Below are positions 7,559 to 16,994 of a stretch of DNA of 37,424 nucleotides, piece after piece (position 1 is the stretch's first letter; the number at the start of each line of letters is the position of its first letter). Under the pieces are notes generated by a model, which had not been told where the DNA came from, made no database searches, and saw only the letters and a program-made list of their open reading frames with translations. The position numbers and the translations under genes were made by a program. The stretch is from an uncultured Pelagibacteraceae bacterium (GTDB taxonomy: Bacteria; Pseudomonadota; Alphaproteobacteria; Pelagibacterales; Pelagibacteraceae). The DNA is taken from NCBI GenBank assembly GCA_902543535.1, contig CACBYG010000009.1:1-37424 (forward strand), in the 5' to 3' direction.

Positions 7559-8561
7559 ATGACACCATTACACCAAGTAATTGTAAATAAAAAAACAAAT
7601 ATAAATCCTGTCTGGATAATGAGACAAGCCGGTAGATATTTGCCAGAATTTAGAGAAATAAGGAAAAATAATCCTAATTTTATTGAACTATGCTTAAATT
7701 ATAAATTAGCCTCTAAAATAACGCTTCAACCAATTAAAAGATTTGATTTAGACGCTGCCATAATATTTTCTGATATTTTAATGCTTCCTCATGGGTTAAA
7801 ACAAAAAGTCGAATTAAAAAAAAATTTTGGCCCAATACTCGGTGATTTAAATATTTCCTCAATGTCTAAGTTAGATGAAATAGATTTTACTGAACAAATT
7901 TATCCAGTTTACAAAGCTATAAGATCTGTAAGTTCAGAAATGAATAAAGTTAATAAAAATACTATTGGTTTCGTAGGGGCGCCTTGGACATTATTAGTTT
8001 ATATGATTAATCAACAATCCCCCAAAAAAAATATTAAAAAAAATTTCTTTGAAGATGAATATTTAATTAATAGAGTCTTAATAATTATTGAAAAATTTTT
8101 AAAAATTCACATTAAAAATCAGATTGAAAATGGTGCCAATGTAATACAAATATTTGATAGTTGGGCCGGACTATTAGAAGAAAGAGATTATCCTAATTAT
8201 ATTTACACGCCTACTTTAAATTTAGTAAATTACATAAAATCGTTAAACGTTCCGGTAATTTGTTTTCCAAGAGAAATTAAAAACTATAAAGAGTTTTGTG
8301 AAATAGTTAAGCCAGATGCGGTGAGCATTGATTATAACGTTGATCCCTTAATGATAAGTAAAAAAAATAAAAATCCCTATTCAAGGTGGTTTAGATCCAA
8401 AAATTTTGTTAACTGATAAAGAAAATCTGAAAAAACAAGTTCTAAAATATTTAGATATTTTTAAAGACCATCCATATATTTTCAACCTTGGTCATGGTAT
8501 TTTGCCAGAAACTAATCCAGAAATGGTAGAATATTTAATAAAAATAATAAAAAACTATTAA
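7559..8561 (+). CDS. hemE: Uroporphyrinogen decarboxylase with an apparent +1 frameshift
   Basis: Converts uroporphyrinogen III to coproporphyrinogen III. The N-terminal signature WIMRQAGRYLPEF is at residues 19-31 and QIFDSWAGLL lies further on. The frame from 7559 stops at 8416 after an unrelated tail. The family C-terminus continues in another frame from about 8370 (IPIQGGLDPKILLTD, then FNLGHGILPETNPEMVEYL) to the TAA at 8559-8561, which abuts the hemH ATG. Taking one A out of the A8 run at 8360-8367 restores one frame of about 333 residues, the normal length. The cause could be a homopolymer sequencing error, a real mutation, or slippage at the A-run. Upstream lies the candidate origin; hemH and hemJ follow. 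Confidence 0.9.
8360..8367 (+). other. A8 homopolymer at the hemE frameshift point
   Basis: With eight A's the codons run AAA AAA AAT and lead to an early stop at 8414-8416. With seven they run AAA AAA ATA and lead straight into the conserved HemE GGLDP segment. Confidence 0.85.
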
Positions 8562-9560
8562 ATGAAAATAGATAATATTCATCCACCTGTTAAATTTGGA
8601 AAAACTGGTGTTCTTATTATTAATCTAGGTACTCCGGACTCCACAAGCTGGTTTGATATCAGAAAATATTTAAAAGAGTTTTTGTCCGACAAGAGAGTTA
8701 TAGAAGTTAATCCTTTAATTTGGCAAATAATTTTAAACCTGTTTATATTGACTTTTAGACCATCTAAGACAGCAAAAGCTTATAAAGAAATTTGGATGAA
8801 AAATGAAAATATGTCTCCTCTTTTATATTACACAAGCAAACAAAGTGAAAAAGTTTCTGAGGCTATATCCAAAGAAAATTTAATTATAGATTTTGCTATG
8901 AGATATGGAAATCCAAGTATTAAAAATAAAATTTATAAACTTCAGGAACAAGGTTGTGAAAATTTAGTTATCTTACCACTTTACCCTCAGTATGCAGCAG
9001 CGACAACAGCAACAGTTTGTGATGAGGTTTATAGAACTCTAATGAAAATGAGATGGCAACCATCTTTGAAAATTATTCCTCATTATGAATCTGATCCACT
9101 TTACATAGATGCATTAGTTAAATCTATCAATAAAAAGATCAGTGAAATAAATTGGAAACCAGATTTAATAATTGCCTCATATCACGGAATACCTAAAAAA
9201 TACTTTGATAAGGGTGATCCATATCATTGTTATTGTCATAAAACGACTAGGCTAATTTCTGAAAAATTTAACTCTATAGAAATTAAAACTACATTCCAGT
9301 CCAGATTTGGACCTCAAGCATGGTTACAGCCTTACACAGATAAAACCTTAGAAAGCTTACCAGGAGAGGGAAAAAAAAATATTCTTACAATTTGTCCTGG
9401 ATTTTCTTCTGATTGTGTAGAAACTTTAGAGGAAATTTTAATTCAAGGTAAAGAGAGCTTTTTAAGCTCCGGGGGTGAAAATTTTGACATGGTTCCATGT
9501 TTAAATGATAACGACGATCACATACTTTTATTGAAATCTTTAATTGAAAAAAATACTTAA
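8562..9560 (+). CDS. hemH: Ferrochelatase
   Basis: Inserts Fe2+ into protoporphyrin IX, the final step of haem b synthesis. 332 residues with VLIINLGTPDST at the N-terminus, YPQYAAATTATV in the middle, and SYHGIPKKY carrying the metal-binding H208. DPYHCYCHKTTRLI follows, then FQSRFGPQAWLQPYT and PGFSSDCVETLEEI with the second conserved acidic region. Its ATG directly follows the hemE stop, so it is co-transcribed with hemE. hemJ starts 3 bp after its stop. Confidence 0.97.
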   Translation: MKIDNIHPPVKFGKTGVLIINLGTPDSTSWFDIRKYLKEFLSDKRVIEVNPLIWQIILNLFILTFRPSKTAKAYKEIWMKNENMSPLLYYTSKQSEKVSEAISKENLIIDFAMRYGNPSIKNKIYKLQEQGCENLVILPLYPQYAAATTATVCDEVYRTLMKMRWQPSLKIIPHYESDPLYIDALVKSINKKISEINWKPDLIIASYHGIPKKYFDKGDPYHCYCHKTTRLISEKFNSIEIKTTFQSRFGPQAWLQPYTDKTLESLPGEGKKNILTICPGFSSDCVETLEEILIQGKESFLSSGGENFDMVPCLNDNDDHILLLKSLIEKNT

Positions 9561-9563
9561 AAG

Positions 9564-9998
9564 ATGAATACTTACTTGTTATTTAAATCTTTACATTTGA
9601 TAGCTGTTATATCGTGGATGGCTGGTCTTTTATATCTTCCAAGAATTTTTGTTTATCACGCAGAAAATGATTCTGAGGCAAATATTTCTGAAATTTTTAA
9701 AACGATGGAAAGGAAACTTTATTTTTACATAATGACCCCAGCAATGATATTATCATGGTTATTTGGACTTTTGCTTATTCATAGCATTGGTTTCCAACAG
9801 CTTGGTCAAACCTGGATGTTATTAAAGTTGCTATTTGTAATTATTCTCACTTTATATCACTTTTATTTGGGAAGTTTACTTAGCCAGTTTAAAATAGGCA
9901 GCAATAGTCACTCACATAAGTTTTACCGTTATATAAACGAAATACCCACAATATTGCTGATTTTCATCATATTTGTTGTTATTTTTAAACCAATCTAG
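9564..9998 (+). CDS. hemJ: Protoporphyrinogen IX oxidase HemJ
   Basis: Oxidises protoporphyrinogen IX to protoporphyrin IX in the inner membrane. 144 residues with four hydrophobic segments (about 4-22, 52-72, 82-102, 122-143). The first helix carries the conserved histidine H11 and the HemJ signature SWMAGLLYLPRIFVYH. The following ERKLYFYIMTPAM and the TWMLLKLLF region, with its conserved lysine, also match. It completes a hemE-hemH-hemJ cluster. No hemG or hemY type oxidase is visible in the window. Confidence 0.93.
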   Translation: MNTYLLFKSLHLIAVISWMAGLLYLPRIFVYHAENDSEANISEIFKTMERKLYFYIMTPAMILSWLFGLLLIHSIGFQQLGQTWMLLKLLFVIILTLYHFYLGSLLSQFKIGSNSHSHKFYRYINEIPTILLIFIIFVVIFKPI

Positions 9999-10015
9999 GG
10001 TTGAAAAAAAATAAA

Positions 10016-10053
10016 GAGAATATATATTATTCTCATCTGATAAGTCCTTATCA
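10016..10053 (+). promoter_or_regulatory. Two tandem inverted repeats in the rho leader
   Basis: The first repeat has 7-bp arms GAGAATA (10016-10022) and TATTCTC (10028-10034). The second has TGATAAG (10038-10044) and CTTATCA (10047-10053) with a 2-bp centre. Both lie in the 66-bp gap between hemJ and rho. They could be operator half-sites or leader structures; there is no T-run typical of a terminator. Confidence 0.35.
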
Positions 10054-10064
10054 ATTATTTAATC

Positions 10065-11333
10065 ATGAATATTCAAGAACTAAAATTAAAATCATCTGAA
10101 CAGCTCATTACACAAGCAGAAGAACTTGGTATTGAAAATGCAAGTACTTTAAGAAAACAAGAAATTCTCTTTGCTATCTTGAAGAAAGTTGCTGAGAAAG
10201 AAGAAATTACTGGGGTTGGAGTTTTACAATTATTACAAGATGGATTTGGTTTTTTAAGAGCAATGGAATCAAATTATTTACCAGGCCCAGATGACATATA
10301 TGTAAGCCCGAGTCAGATAAGAAGATTTGGATTAAGAACAGGTGACACAGTGGAAGGACCCGTTAGAGCACCTAAAGAAGGTGAAAGATATTTTGCGCTA
10401 CTACAAGTTAGTAAAATAAATTTTGAAGAGCCAGAAAAAGCGAGACACAAAATCGCATTTGATAACTTAACACCACTTTATCCTGATAAACAGTTAGTGA
10501 TGGAAGTTGAAACAACCAAGGTTGAAAAGAAACCAGATTTGACACCAAGACTAATTGATTTGGTTAGCCCGATTGGTAAAGGACAAAGGTCTATAATAAT
10601 TTCACCCCCTAAAGCTGGTAAGACAATGATTTTACAGAGTATTGCTAACTCGATAGCGAAAAATTATCCGGAGTGTTATTTAATTGTATTGTTAATTGAT
10701 GAGCGTCCAGAAGAAGTAACAGACATGCAAAGAACTGTTAAAGGTGAAGTGATTAGCTCTACTTTTGATGAACCTGCTCAAAGGCACGTTGCAGTCGCTG
10801 AAATGGTTATTGAAAAAGCAAAAAGATTAACAGAACATAAAAAAGATGTGGTTATACTTTTAGACTCAATAACAAGATTGGGAAGAGCTTACAACGCGGT
10901 CATACCAAGTTCAGGAAAAGTTTTAACAGGTGGTGTTGATGCTAATGCACTCCAAAGACCAAAAAGATTTTTTGGTGCAGCTAGAAATATTGAAGAAGGA
11001 GGCTCTTTAACAATTATTTCAACGGCTTTAATTGACACTGGAAGTAGAATGGATGAAGTAATTTTTGAGGAGTTTAAAGGAACTGGTAATAGCGAAACAG
11101 TTTTAGATAGAAAAATTGCTGATAAAAGAATTTATCCTGCAATAGATATAACAAAGTCAGGAACAAGAAGGGAAGAATTATTATTTGATAAAAATGACCT
11201 TCAAAAGATGAATGTTCTTAGAAGAATTATCGCTCCAATGGGTACAATGGATGCAATTGAATTTATAAATTCAAAATTAAAAGATACAAAAAGTAATGCA
11301 GAGTTTTTTAATTCTATGAATAAACCCGCTTAG
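10065..11333 (+). CDS. rho: Transcription termination factor Rho
   Basis: Hexameric RNA helicase that ends transcription at Rho-dependent sites. 422 residues, full length. The N-terminal domain starts [14 protein letters not shown], and the RNA-binding cold-shock-like part includes DGFGFLR at about 59-65. [17 protein letters not shown] (171-187) holds the P-loop and [12 protein letters not shown] the Walker B/catalytic Glu. The Q-loop and R-loop text near [13 protein letters not shown] and the arginine finger region [14 protein letters not shown] are present. With almost no intrinsic terminators in this window, Rho probably ends most transcripts. It is convergent with sulfotransferase copy 2, overlapping by 4 bp. 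Confidence 0.98.
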   Translation: MNIQELKLKSSEQLITQAEELGIENASTLRKQEILFAILKKVAEKEEITGVGVLQLLQDGFGFLRAMESNYLPGPDDIYVSPSQIRRFGLRTGDTVEGPVRAPKEGERYFALLQVSKINFEEPEKARHKIAFDNLTPLYPDKQLVMEVETTKVEKKPDLTPRLIDLVSPIGKGQRSIIISPPKAGKTMILQSIANSIAKNYPECYLIVLLIDERPEEVTDMQRTVKGEVISSTFDEPAQRHVAVAEMVIEKAKRLTEHKKDVVILLDSITRLGRAYNAVIPSSGKVLTGGVDANALQRPKRFFGAARNIEEGGSLTIISTALIDTGSRMDEVIFEEFKGTGNSETVLDRKIADKRIYPAIDITKSGTRREELLFDKNDLQKMNVLRRIIAPMGTMDAIEFINSKLKDTKSNAEFFNSMNKPA

Positions 11334-12175
11334 TTAATGTAGCCTAGCTCTTTCATTTCGTCTCTAAAATTTTCCTCAATTTTTAATTTAATTTTATCGT
11401 CTAAAGTCTTCTGCCATTTATTTTCAGGTCCTAAATGAAAAAAATTTACTTTACTTTTTGTTTCTTTATTTAAAACATTTTCTTTAAATAAACCTTTTTT
11501 CTCAAGTTGTTTTAAATTTTCAAAAGATGTCGTTTTTATAATGTTTTGTTTTTTAGATTTGTTAGTTTCAAAAGATAAAAAACGTTCTAAAAATTTTATC
11601 AATCTTTCTAACTCTAACTCAGTATTATTTAATAAATCTTCATATTTAATTATAAGAAGATTTTGTTTATTTCTCGTCCAAGAACGATAGTGGTCATTCC
11701 ATTTTCCCAAGAGATTATACAATCCATCCTTTCTTTCGTTCCAATTTTTTCCATTTCCAATAATTTGTGGTGATAATAAAAAATTTTGTGCTTCCTCAAT
11801 TGAAAGTGTAAAATGATTTGAAATTGATTGTACTAAATTTCTTGGATCTCTTACGATATAAATAACTCCAGATGTATTCTCATTATTTGTAAAATTATCT
11901 TCCCCCACAGTATATTTGCCTTGGTGTGTTTTTAATAAATTTATGTTTTCAGCTAGATTTATTTTCTCTTGAGCTAAAATCCAGCTTCTCTTTATTTCAT
12001 CAAAATCATTAAAATTCTTAACAAAATCTTTCAAAAATTTTTTTTCTGGAAATTGTTGAATATTTTTCAACAACTCAAAATTAAAAATCCCATCATTCGA
12101 AAATAATAACGATGAGACTATTGATCTAACCCATGTGTTTCCACTTTTGGGATATGAGGCCAACCATATAATCAT
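11330..12175 (-). CDS. PAPS-type sulfotransferase, copy 2
   Basis: Second sulfotransferase, 281 residues from the ATG at 12175. An in-frame start at 12232 exists, but it would overlap mnmE and add 19 unrelated residues, while 12175 aligns exactly with copy 1 ([15 protein letters not shown] against [15 protein letters not shown]). The PAPS loop YPKSGNTW lies at 8-15, KTH at 82-84, and RDPRNLVQS at 109-117. The C-terminal block F-x2-GP-x-N-x-W ends in EMKELGYIN. Acceptor unknown; no export signal. It is convergent with rho (4 bp overlap) and divergent from mnmE (50 bp). Its placement in a conserved rho-mnmE boundary mirrors copy 1 at the hslU-smr boundary. Confidence 0.88.
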   Translation of the reverse strand: MIIWLASYPKSGNTWVRSIVSSLLFSNDGIFNFELLKNIQQFPEKKFLKDFVKNFNDFDEIKRSWILAQEKINLAENINLLKTHQGKYTVGEDNFTNNENTSGVIYIVRDPRNLVQSISNHFTLSIEEAQNFLLSPQIIGNGKNWNERKDGLYNLLGKWNDHYRSWTRNKQNLLIIKYEDLLNNTELELERLIKFLERFLSFETNKSKKQNIIKTTSFENLKQLEKKGLFKENVLNKETKSKVNFFHLGPENKWQKTLDDKIKLKIEENFRDEMKELGYIN

Positions 12176-12225
12176 ATTTAAAAAAATATATAATTTAGAT
12201 AAATAGATAGCTATAATAATTAAAT

Positions 12226-13557
12226 ATGACAATCTTTGCTCTTTCTTCTGGACCTGGGATTTCAGGTATTTCAGTTATAAGAATATCTGGTAATCAAACT
12301 CAAGACGTTATTAAATCTTTGACAGATGGAAAGTTACCAACTCCTAGAGTTGCAACTCTAAAAAAATTCAATAAAATCAACACTTCTGAGGTGATTGATG
12401 AAGGTATATTGTTGTGGTTTCCTGGCCCTGAGAGCTACACAGGTGAGGATATGGCAGAATTACAGGTACACGGCAGTAAAGCTGTAATTGACGCTTTACA
12501 TGAAACAATCTCTAAAATTGAAAATTGTCGTTTAGCAGAACCTGGAGAGTTTACAAAGCTTGCTTTCCAAAATGGAAAAATAAATTTGCTCAAAGCAGAA
12601 AGTGTAGCCGATTTAATTTCGTCTGAAACTGAAATTCAACGGCAACAGGCAATAAAAATAATGAATGGTCGATCAGCGGATAAATTTATTTTTTTAAGAG
12701 AAAAACTTTTAAAAATTTTATCTAATGTTGAAGCTAAAATAGATTTTCCTGATGAAGATCTACCAAAAAATATTTCAAATGAAATTAAAAAAAGTTCAGA
12801 TGAAGTTTTAAAAAATATTGAAAAAATTTTAGATGATCAAAAAGTTGGAGAGAGAATTAGAGAAGGATTTAAAATTGCAATTCTTGGACCAACTAATGCA
12901 GGCAAGTCAAGTTTATTAAATTATTTATCTAATAGAGATGTTGCAATCGTCTCTGAAATTGCTGGAACTACAAGGGATATAATAGAAACTCATCTTAATA
13001 TTGATGGTTATCCAGTTATAGTTTCAGATACAGCAGGTATAAGAGAATCTAAAGATGAAATTGAGAAAAAAGGTATGAAGTTATCCCTTAATAGAGCAGA
13101 GGAAGCAGATCTTAAGTTGGTAGTCGTAGATGCTAAAAACCTTGATTTTACTGACTTTTTAAAGGGCCTGTTAGATGAAAATGCAATTTTAGTAATTAAT
13201 AAATCAGATCTTTTAGAAAAAGATATTGGTCCCGATATAAAAAAAATTAATCACGTTTTAATTTCAATTAAAGACAATCTAAATATTGACAATTTAATTT
13301 TGAAAATAAAAAATAATTTAAAAAATAAATTTATAACAAGTGATGATATTCTAATTACCAGAGAACGGCACAGACATCACCTTAGACAATGTTTAGAGCA
13401 TCTAAAAAACTTTAATCAAAAAAACGAAATTGAAGATTTTGATAAGGCAGCTGAGGATTTAAGATTAGCGACAAGGCATTTAGGCATGATTGTCGGAAAA
13501 GTTGATGTTGAGGAGATATTAGGCAGTATTTTCAACGATTTTTGTATAGGTAAATAA
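12226..13557 (+). CDS. mnmE: tRNA uridine-5-carboxymethylaminomethyl modification GTPase MnmE
   Basis: Works with MnmG to build the cmnm5 group at wobble uridine 34 of tRNA. 443 residues. The N-terminal folate-binding domain begins TIFALSSGPGISGISVIRISG. The central G domain has the P-loop GPTNAGKSS (221-229), GTTR (247-250), DTAG (268-271) and NKSD. The C-terminal CIGK (440-443) is the catalytic CxGK tail. No frameshift. mnmG follows after a 117-bp gap, so the second gene may have its own promoter. The mnmE-mnmG-rsmG-parAB order is the classical origin-proximal cluster. Confidence 0.97.
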   Translation: MTIFALSSGPGISGISVIRISGNQTQDVIKSLTDGKLPTPRVATLKKFNKINTSEVIDEGILLWFPGPESYTGEDMAELQVHGSKAVIDALHETISKIENCRLAEPGEFTKLAFQNGKINLLKAESVADLISSETEIQRQQAIKIMNGRSADKFIFLREKLLKILSNVEAKIDFPDEDLPKNISNEIKKSSDEVLKNIEKILDDQKVGERIREGFKIAILGPTNAGKSSLLNYLSNRDVAIVSEIAGTTRDIIETHLNIDGYPVIVSDTAGIRESKDEIEKKGMKLSLNRAEEADLKLVVVDAKNLDFTDFLKGLLDENAILVINKSDLLEKDIGPDIKKINHVLISIKDNLNIDNLILKIKNNLKNKFITSDDILITRERHRHHLRQCLEHLKNFNQKNEIEDFDKAAEDLRLATRHLGMIVGKVDVEEILGSIFNDFCIGK

Positions 13558-13674
13558 TACTTCATTTATCTGAATTTCTTAGTATTTTTGATCAGAAATC
13601 ATTGATAATCAACAATAATATGCCAATACAAAGAGGTATCTTGTAAATAAATTAATCAGTTATAAATTTAACTG

Positions 13675-15546
13675 ATGAAAAATGATTTATCATTCGATGT
13701 AGTAGTAATTGGTGGAGGACACGCAGGTTGTGAAGCCGCAACAGCTTCTGCACGTTTAGGAGTTAACACTGCTTTATTCACCCATAAAATTGAAACGATT
13801 GGTGAGATGTCCTGTAATCCAGCTATTGGCGGATTAGGTAAAGGTCATTTAGTTAGAGAGATAGATGCTCTTGATGGTGTTATGGGTGAGATTGCTGATA
13901 AGTCAGGAATACAGTTTAGGTTGTTAAATAGAAGTAGAGGACCAGCTGTTCGTGGACCAAGAACACAGTCAGATAGATCATTATATCGAAAATATATGCA
14001 AGAAAAACTTGCAAACTATTGTAATTTAACGATTTTTTCTGATCCTGTTATTAAGTTTATTTTTAATAAAAATACCATAAGTGGTTTTGAAACCAAAAAG
14101 GGGAAAAAAGTTACATGTAGTAAGTTAATACTTACAACGGGCACTTTTTTAAATGGTTTAATACACATAGGAGATGAAAAAACACCGGCAGGAAGATATG
14201 ATGAGAAACCTTCCACAGGTTTAAGCGAACAATTGCAAAAATATGAATTCAAAATTGGGAGATTAAAAACTGGAACCCCTCCTCGATTAGATTCAAGAAC
14301 TATCAATTATTCAAATTTAGAAGAACAGTTTGCAGATGATAATCCTTATTTTTTTTCTTTTCTAACTAAAAAAAATATAAACGAACAAGTATCATGTAGG
14401 ATGACATACACCAATCACAGGGTACATAAGATTATAGAAAAAAATTTGTCTAAAAGTGCTATGTACTCCGGTAGTATAAAAGGTGTTGGGCCTAGGTACT
14501 GCCCATCTATTGAGGATAAAATAGTAAAATTCTCGGATAAAGGACGACATCAGATATTTTTAGAGCCAGAAGGACTAAATGACCATACAATTTACCCAAA
14601 TGGTATCTCCACATCATTACCAAGCGAAGTGCAGCAAGAAATATGCAATAATATCAATGGTTTAGAGAATGTAAAAATTATTAGGCCTGGTTACGCTATA
14701 GAATACGACTATGTAGACCCTAGAGAGCTCTTTCTTACCCTCGAGACAAAAAAAATTAATAATCTTTATCTAGCTGGCCAAATAAATGGAACCACTGGTT
14801 ATGAAGAAGCCGCATCACAGGGTCTTATTGCTGGAATAAATGCTGCATTATCTGTCAAGGGACAAGAACCATTTATATTAGATAGATCTGATGCTTATAT
14901 AGGAGTAATGATTGACGATTTAGTAACTAAAGGCGTTGCTGAACCCTATAGAATGTTTACTTCGCGGGCAGAATATAGATTAAGCTTGAGAGCAGATAAT
15001 GCTGATCAAAGATTGACTGATAAAGGTATTGAAATTGGATTAATTGGAGACCAAAGAAAGGAGATATATTTAGATAAATTTAAAAAATTAAATAATATTT
15101 CCAATAAAATGCTTAAATCTCATATTTCTCCAAATAAAGCTGAAAGTTATGGTATAAAGATAGCTAAAGACGGAATTCTTAGGTCTTCGAGTGAAATTTT
15201 AACGCAAAAAGGTGTAGATATGCCGAAAATAAGAGAGATTTGGAGTGATATACCCTATTATGACAGAGAAATTGATGAGCAGATAGAGATAAATGCCCAT
15301 TATAGAGGTTATTTAAAAAAGCAAAAAGCTGACATCCTGGCTTTTAAAAGAGATGAAAACCTAATAATTCCTGAAAAAATTGATTATGACAAGCTCTCAG
15401 GACTATCAAATGAGGTAAAGGCAAAATTTAACCAAATTAAGCCTAAAACTATGGGTCAGGCCTTAAGGATTGATGGAATTACTCCTGCGGCTGTATATAT
15501 TTTGTTGTCACACGTAAAAAGAAAGTCTATTAAGCATATAGCTTAA
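13675..15546 (+). CDS. mnmG: tRNA uridine-5-carboxymethylaminomethyl modification enzyme MnmG
   Basis: FAD-dependent partner of MnmE. 623 residues with the dinucleotide loop [21 protein letters not shown] at about 9-29. Then come [38 protein letters not shown], the GTFLNG block, [10 protein letters not shown] and the FAD C-terminal block [15 protein letters not shown]. The C-terminal domain ends with [14 protein letters not shown]. Complete. Its TAA shares one base with the rsmG ATG (TAATG), so translation is coupled. The 117-bp spacer upstream contains a short palindrome TTGATAATCAA at 13602-13612 of unknown meaning. Confidence 0.98.
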   Translation: MKNDLSFDVVVIGGGHAGCEAATASARLGVNTALFTHKIETIGEMSCNPAIGGLGKGHLVREIDALDGVMGEIADKSGIQFRLLNRSRGPAVRGPRTQSDRSLYRKYMQEKLANYCNLTIFSDPVIKFIFNKNTISGFETKKGKKVTCSKLILTTGTFLNGLIHIGDEKTPAGRYDEKPSTGLSEQLQKYEFKIGRLKTGTPPRLDSRTINYSNLEEQFADDNPYFFSFLTKKNINEQVSCRMTYTNHRVHKIIEKNLSKSAMYSGSIKGVGPRYCPSIEDKIVKFSDKGRHQIFLEPEGLNDHTIYPNGISTSLPSEVQQEICNNINGLENVKIIRPGYAIEYDYVDPRELFLTLETKKINNLYLAGQINGTTGYEEAASQGLIAGINAALSVKGQEPFILDRSDAYIGVMIDDLVTKGVAEPYRMFTSRAEYRLSLRADNADQRLTDKGIEIGLIGDQRKEIYLDKFKKLNNISNKMLKSHISPNKAESYGIKIAKDGILRSSSEILTQKGVDMPKIREIWSDIPYYDREIDEQIEINAHYRGYLKKQKADILAFKRDENLIIPEKIDYDKLSGLSNEVKAKFNQIKPKTMGQALRIDGITPAAVYILLSHVKRKSIKHIA

Positions 15547-16199
15547 TGGATCAAAAAATTATAAATTCTTACTCAAAACTTTCAGGGCTAAATGTTTCAC
15601 GTGAAACATTTTCAGACTTCGAGAGCTATATATCAATGATCATAGAAAAAAATGAAAAAATCAACTTAATTAGCGATAAATTTAGTGAAAAAAATGACAT
15701 AATTGAACGTCATATTATCGATTCTGCGCAAATTATTGATATTGTTGACTTTAATAGTAATACAACTACAGATATAGGCTCAGGTAGTGGAATGCCGGGT
15801 ATAATTATAGCAATTCTACTAAAAAGCCTTAAAAAAGATATAAAGGTCAAGCTTTATGAAAAAAGCTACCATAAAAGCCATTTTCTTAGAGATGTCTCTA
15901 CAAAATTAAATCTAAAAACAGAAATAATACAAAAAAATATTTTTGAAGAAAAAAAATTAGAAACAGGAACAATAATGTCTAGAGCATTTAAACCGATGCC
16001 AGTAGTTTTAGATTTAGTGAATGAAAATTTTTCTAATTTTTCAAATATAATTTTTTTTATGGGCAAGAGTGGAAGAGAAATTTTTCAAAATACATTAAAG
16101 AATTGGGAGTTAGATTATTCTGAAAAAAAAAGTTTAACCAGCGAAGAATCTTTTTTAGTAAATGTGAAAAAAATTAAAAAAAAAATTAAAAAAAATTAA
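15546..16199 (+). CDS. rsmG: 16S rRNA (guanine527-N7)-methyltransferase RsmG
   Basis: Makes m7G527 in 16S rRNA using S-adenosylmethionine. 217 residues. NVSRETFSDFESYI at 16-29 is the usual N-terminal helix, and its codons contain the parS site. IIERHIIDSAQI and the SAM loop DIGSGSGMPGI (76-86) follow, then SRAFKPMPVVLDL. The C-terminal end is a run of Lys/Ile. It overlaps mnmG by one base, and the parA ATG starts directly after its stop. Confidence 0.95.
   Translation: MDQKIINSYSKLSGLNVSRETFSDFESYISMIIEKNEKINLISDKFSEKNDIIERHIIDSAQIIDIVDFNSNTTTDIGSGSGMPGIIIAILLKSLKKDIKVKLYEKSYHKSHFLRDVSTKLNLKTEIIQKNIFEEKKLETGTIMSRAFKPMPVVLDLVNENFSNFSNIIFFMGKSGREIFQNTLKNWELDYSEKKSLTSEESFLVNVKKIKKKIKKN
15593..15608. 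other. parS centromere-like site
   Basis: Perfect 16-bp palindrome TGTTTCACGTGAAACA, identical to the bacterial parS consensus bound by ParB. It lies inside rsmG codons 16-21, about 0.6 kb upstream of parA and 8 kb from the candidate origin. In Caulobacter parS is likewise about 8 kb from the origin near parAB. Confidence 0.95.
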
Positions 16200-16994
16200 A
16201 TGCAAATTATTTCAGTCATAAATCAAAAGGGTGGGGTTGGTAAAACAACTTCAGCAATTAACTTAGCGGCAGGTCTATCCCAACAGAACAAGAAAATTCT
16301 AGTTTTAGACTTAGACCCACAGGGAAATGCAACTACTGGTCTTGGATTATCAAATATGGATAATTCTTCAGAGACAATTTATGGGGTTCTTAATGGAACT
16401 AAAGAAATAATTGATGTAATCAAAAAAACACAGTTTGAAAATCTTGATATAATTACCTCTAACGTAGATTTATCTGGTCTTGAGGTGGAGACGGCTGATG
16501 ACAGCAACAGAGCTTTCTTATTAAAAGTAAAATTAACCGCATATTTAAACAATTCTGGAGGCATATACGATTATATATTGATAGATTGTCCACCATCTCT
16601 AAGCTTACTGACTGTAATGGCACTGGTAAGCTCAAACTCACTTCTAGTCCCACTCCAAACAGAATTTTTTGCTTTAGAAGGTTTAACTCAGTTAATAAAA
16701 ACAATTGAGAGAATAAAAGTAAGTCTTAACCCTGACTTGAGCATTAGAGGAATACTATTAACGATGTATGATAAACGAAATAAGCTGTCCTCTCAAGTTG
16801 AGAAGGAAGCTAGAGATTATTTTAATGAAAAAGTTTATTCAACAGTAATACCTAGGAATGTTAGATTGTCAGAGGCACCTTCACATGGGATGCCAGTTCT
16901 AATATATGACAAGACCTGTCCAGGTAGTAAAGCATATTTTAGTTTTACGGATGAATTTTTAAATCAAGAGACAACAATGGGGAGTGCTGCTTAA
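16200..16994 (+). CDS. parA: Chromosome-partitioning ATPase ParA
   Basis: Walker-type ATPase that forms gradients on the nucleoid and pulls ParB-parS complexes apart. 264 residues. The deviant Walker A KGGVGKTTSAI lies at 10-20 with the signature lysine K10. LDLDPQGNATTGLG is the A' motif, and DYILIDCPPSLSLLT the Walker B region. DEFLNQ near the end is normal for Soj/ParA. No N-terminal DNA-binding domain, so it is the short chromosomal type. It starts directly after rsmG and shares one base with parB (TAATG). Confidence 0.97.
   Translation: MQIISVINQKGGVGKTTSAINLAAGLSQQNKKILVLDLDPQGNATTGLGLSNMDNSSETIYGVLNGTKEIIDVIKKTQFENLDIITSNVDLSGLEVETADDSNRAFLLKVKLTAYLNNSGGIYDYILIDCPPSLSLLTVMALVSSNSLLVPLQTEFFALEGLTQLIKTIERIKVSLNPDLSIRGILLTMYDKRNKLSSQVEKEARDYFNEKVYSTVIPRNVRLSEAPSHGMPVLIYDKTCPGSKAYFSFTDEFLNQETTMGSAA

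Noticed and set aside
12176..12232. Upstream start for sulfotransferase copy 2
   Set aside because: It would add 19 residues absent from copy 1 and run into mnmE; the ATG at 12175 aligns with the paralogue.
13558..13674. Small gene or RNA in the mnmE-mnmG gap
   Set aside because: The only ATG frame ends after eight codons, and the sole dyad (TTGATAATCAA) is too short to support an RNA call.
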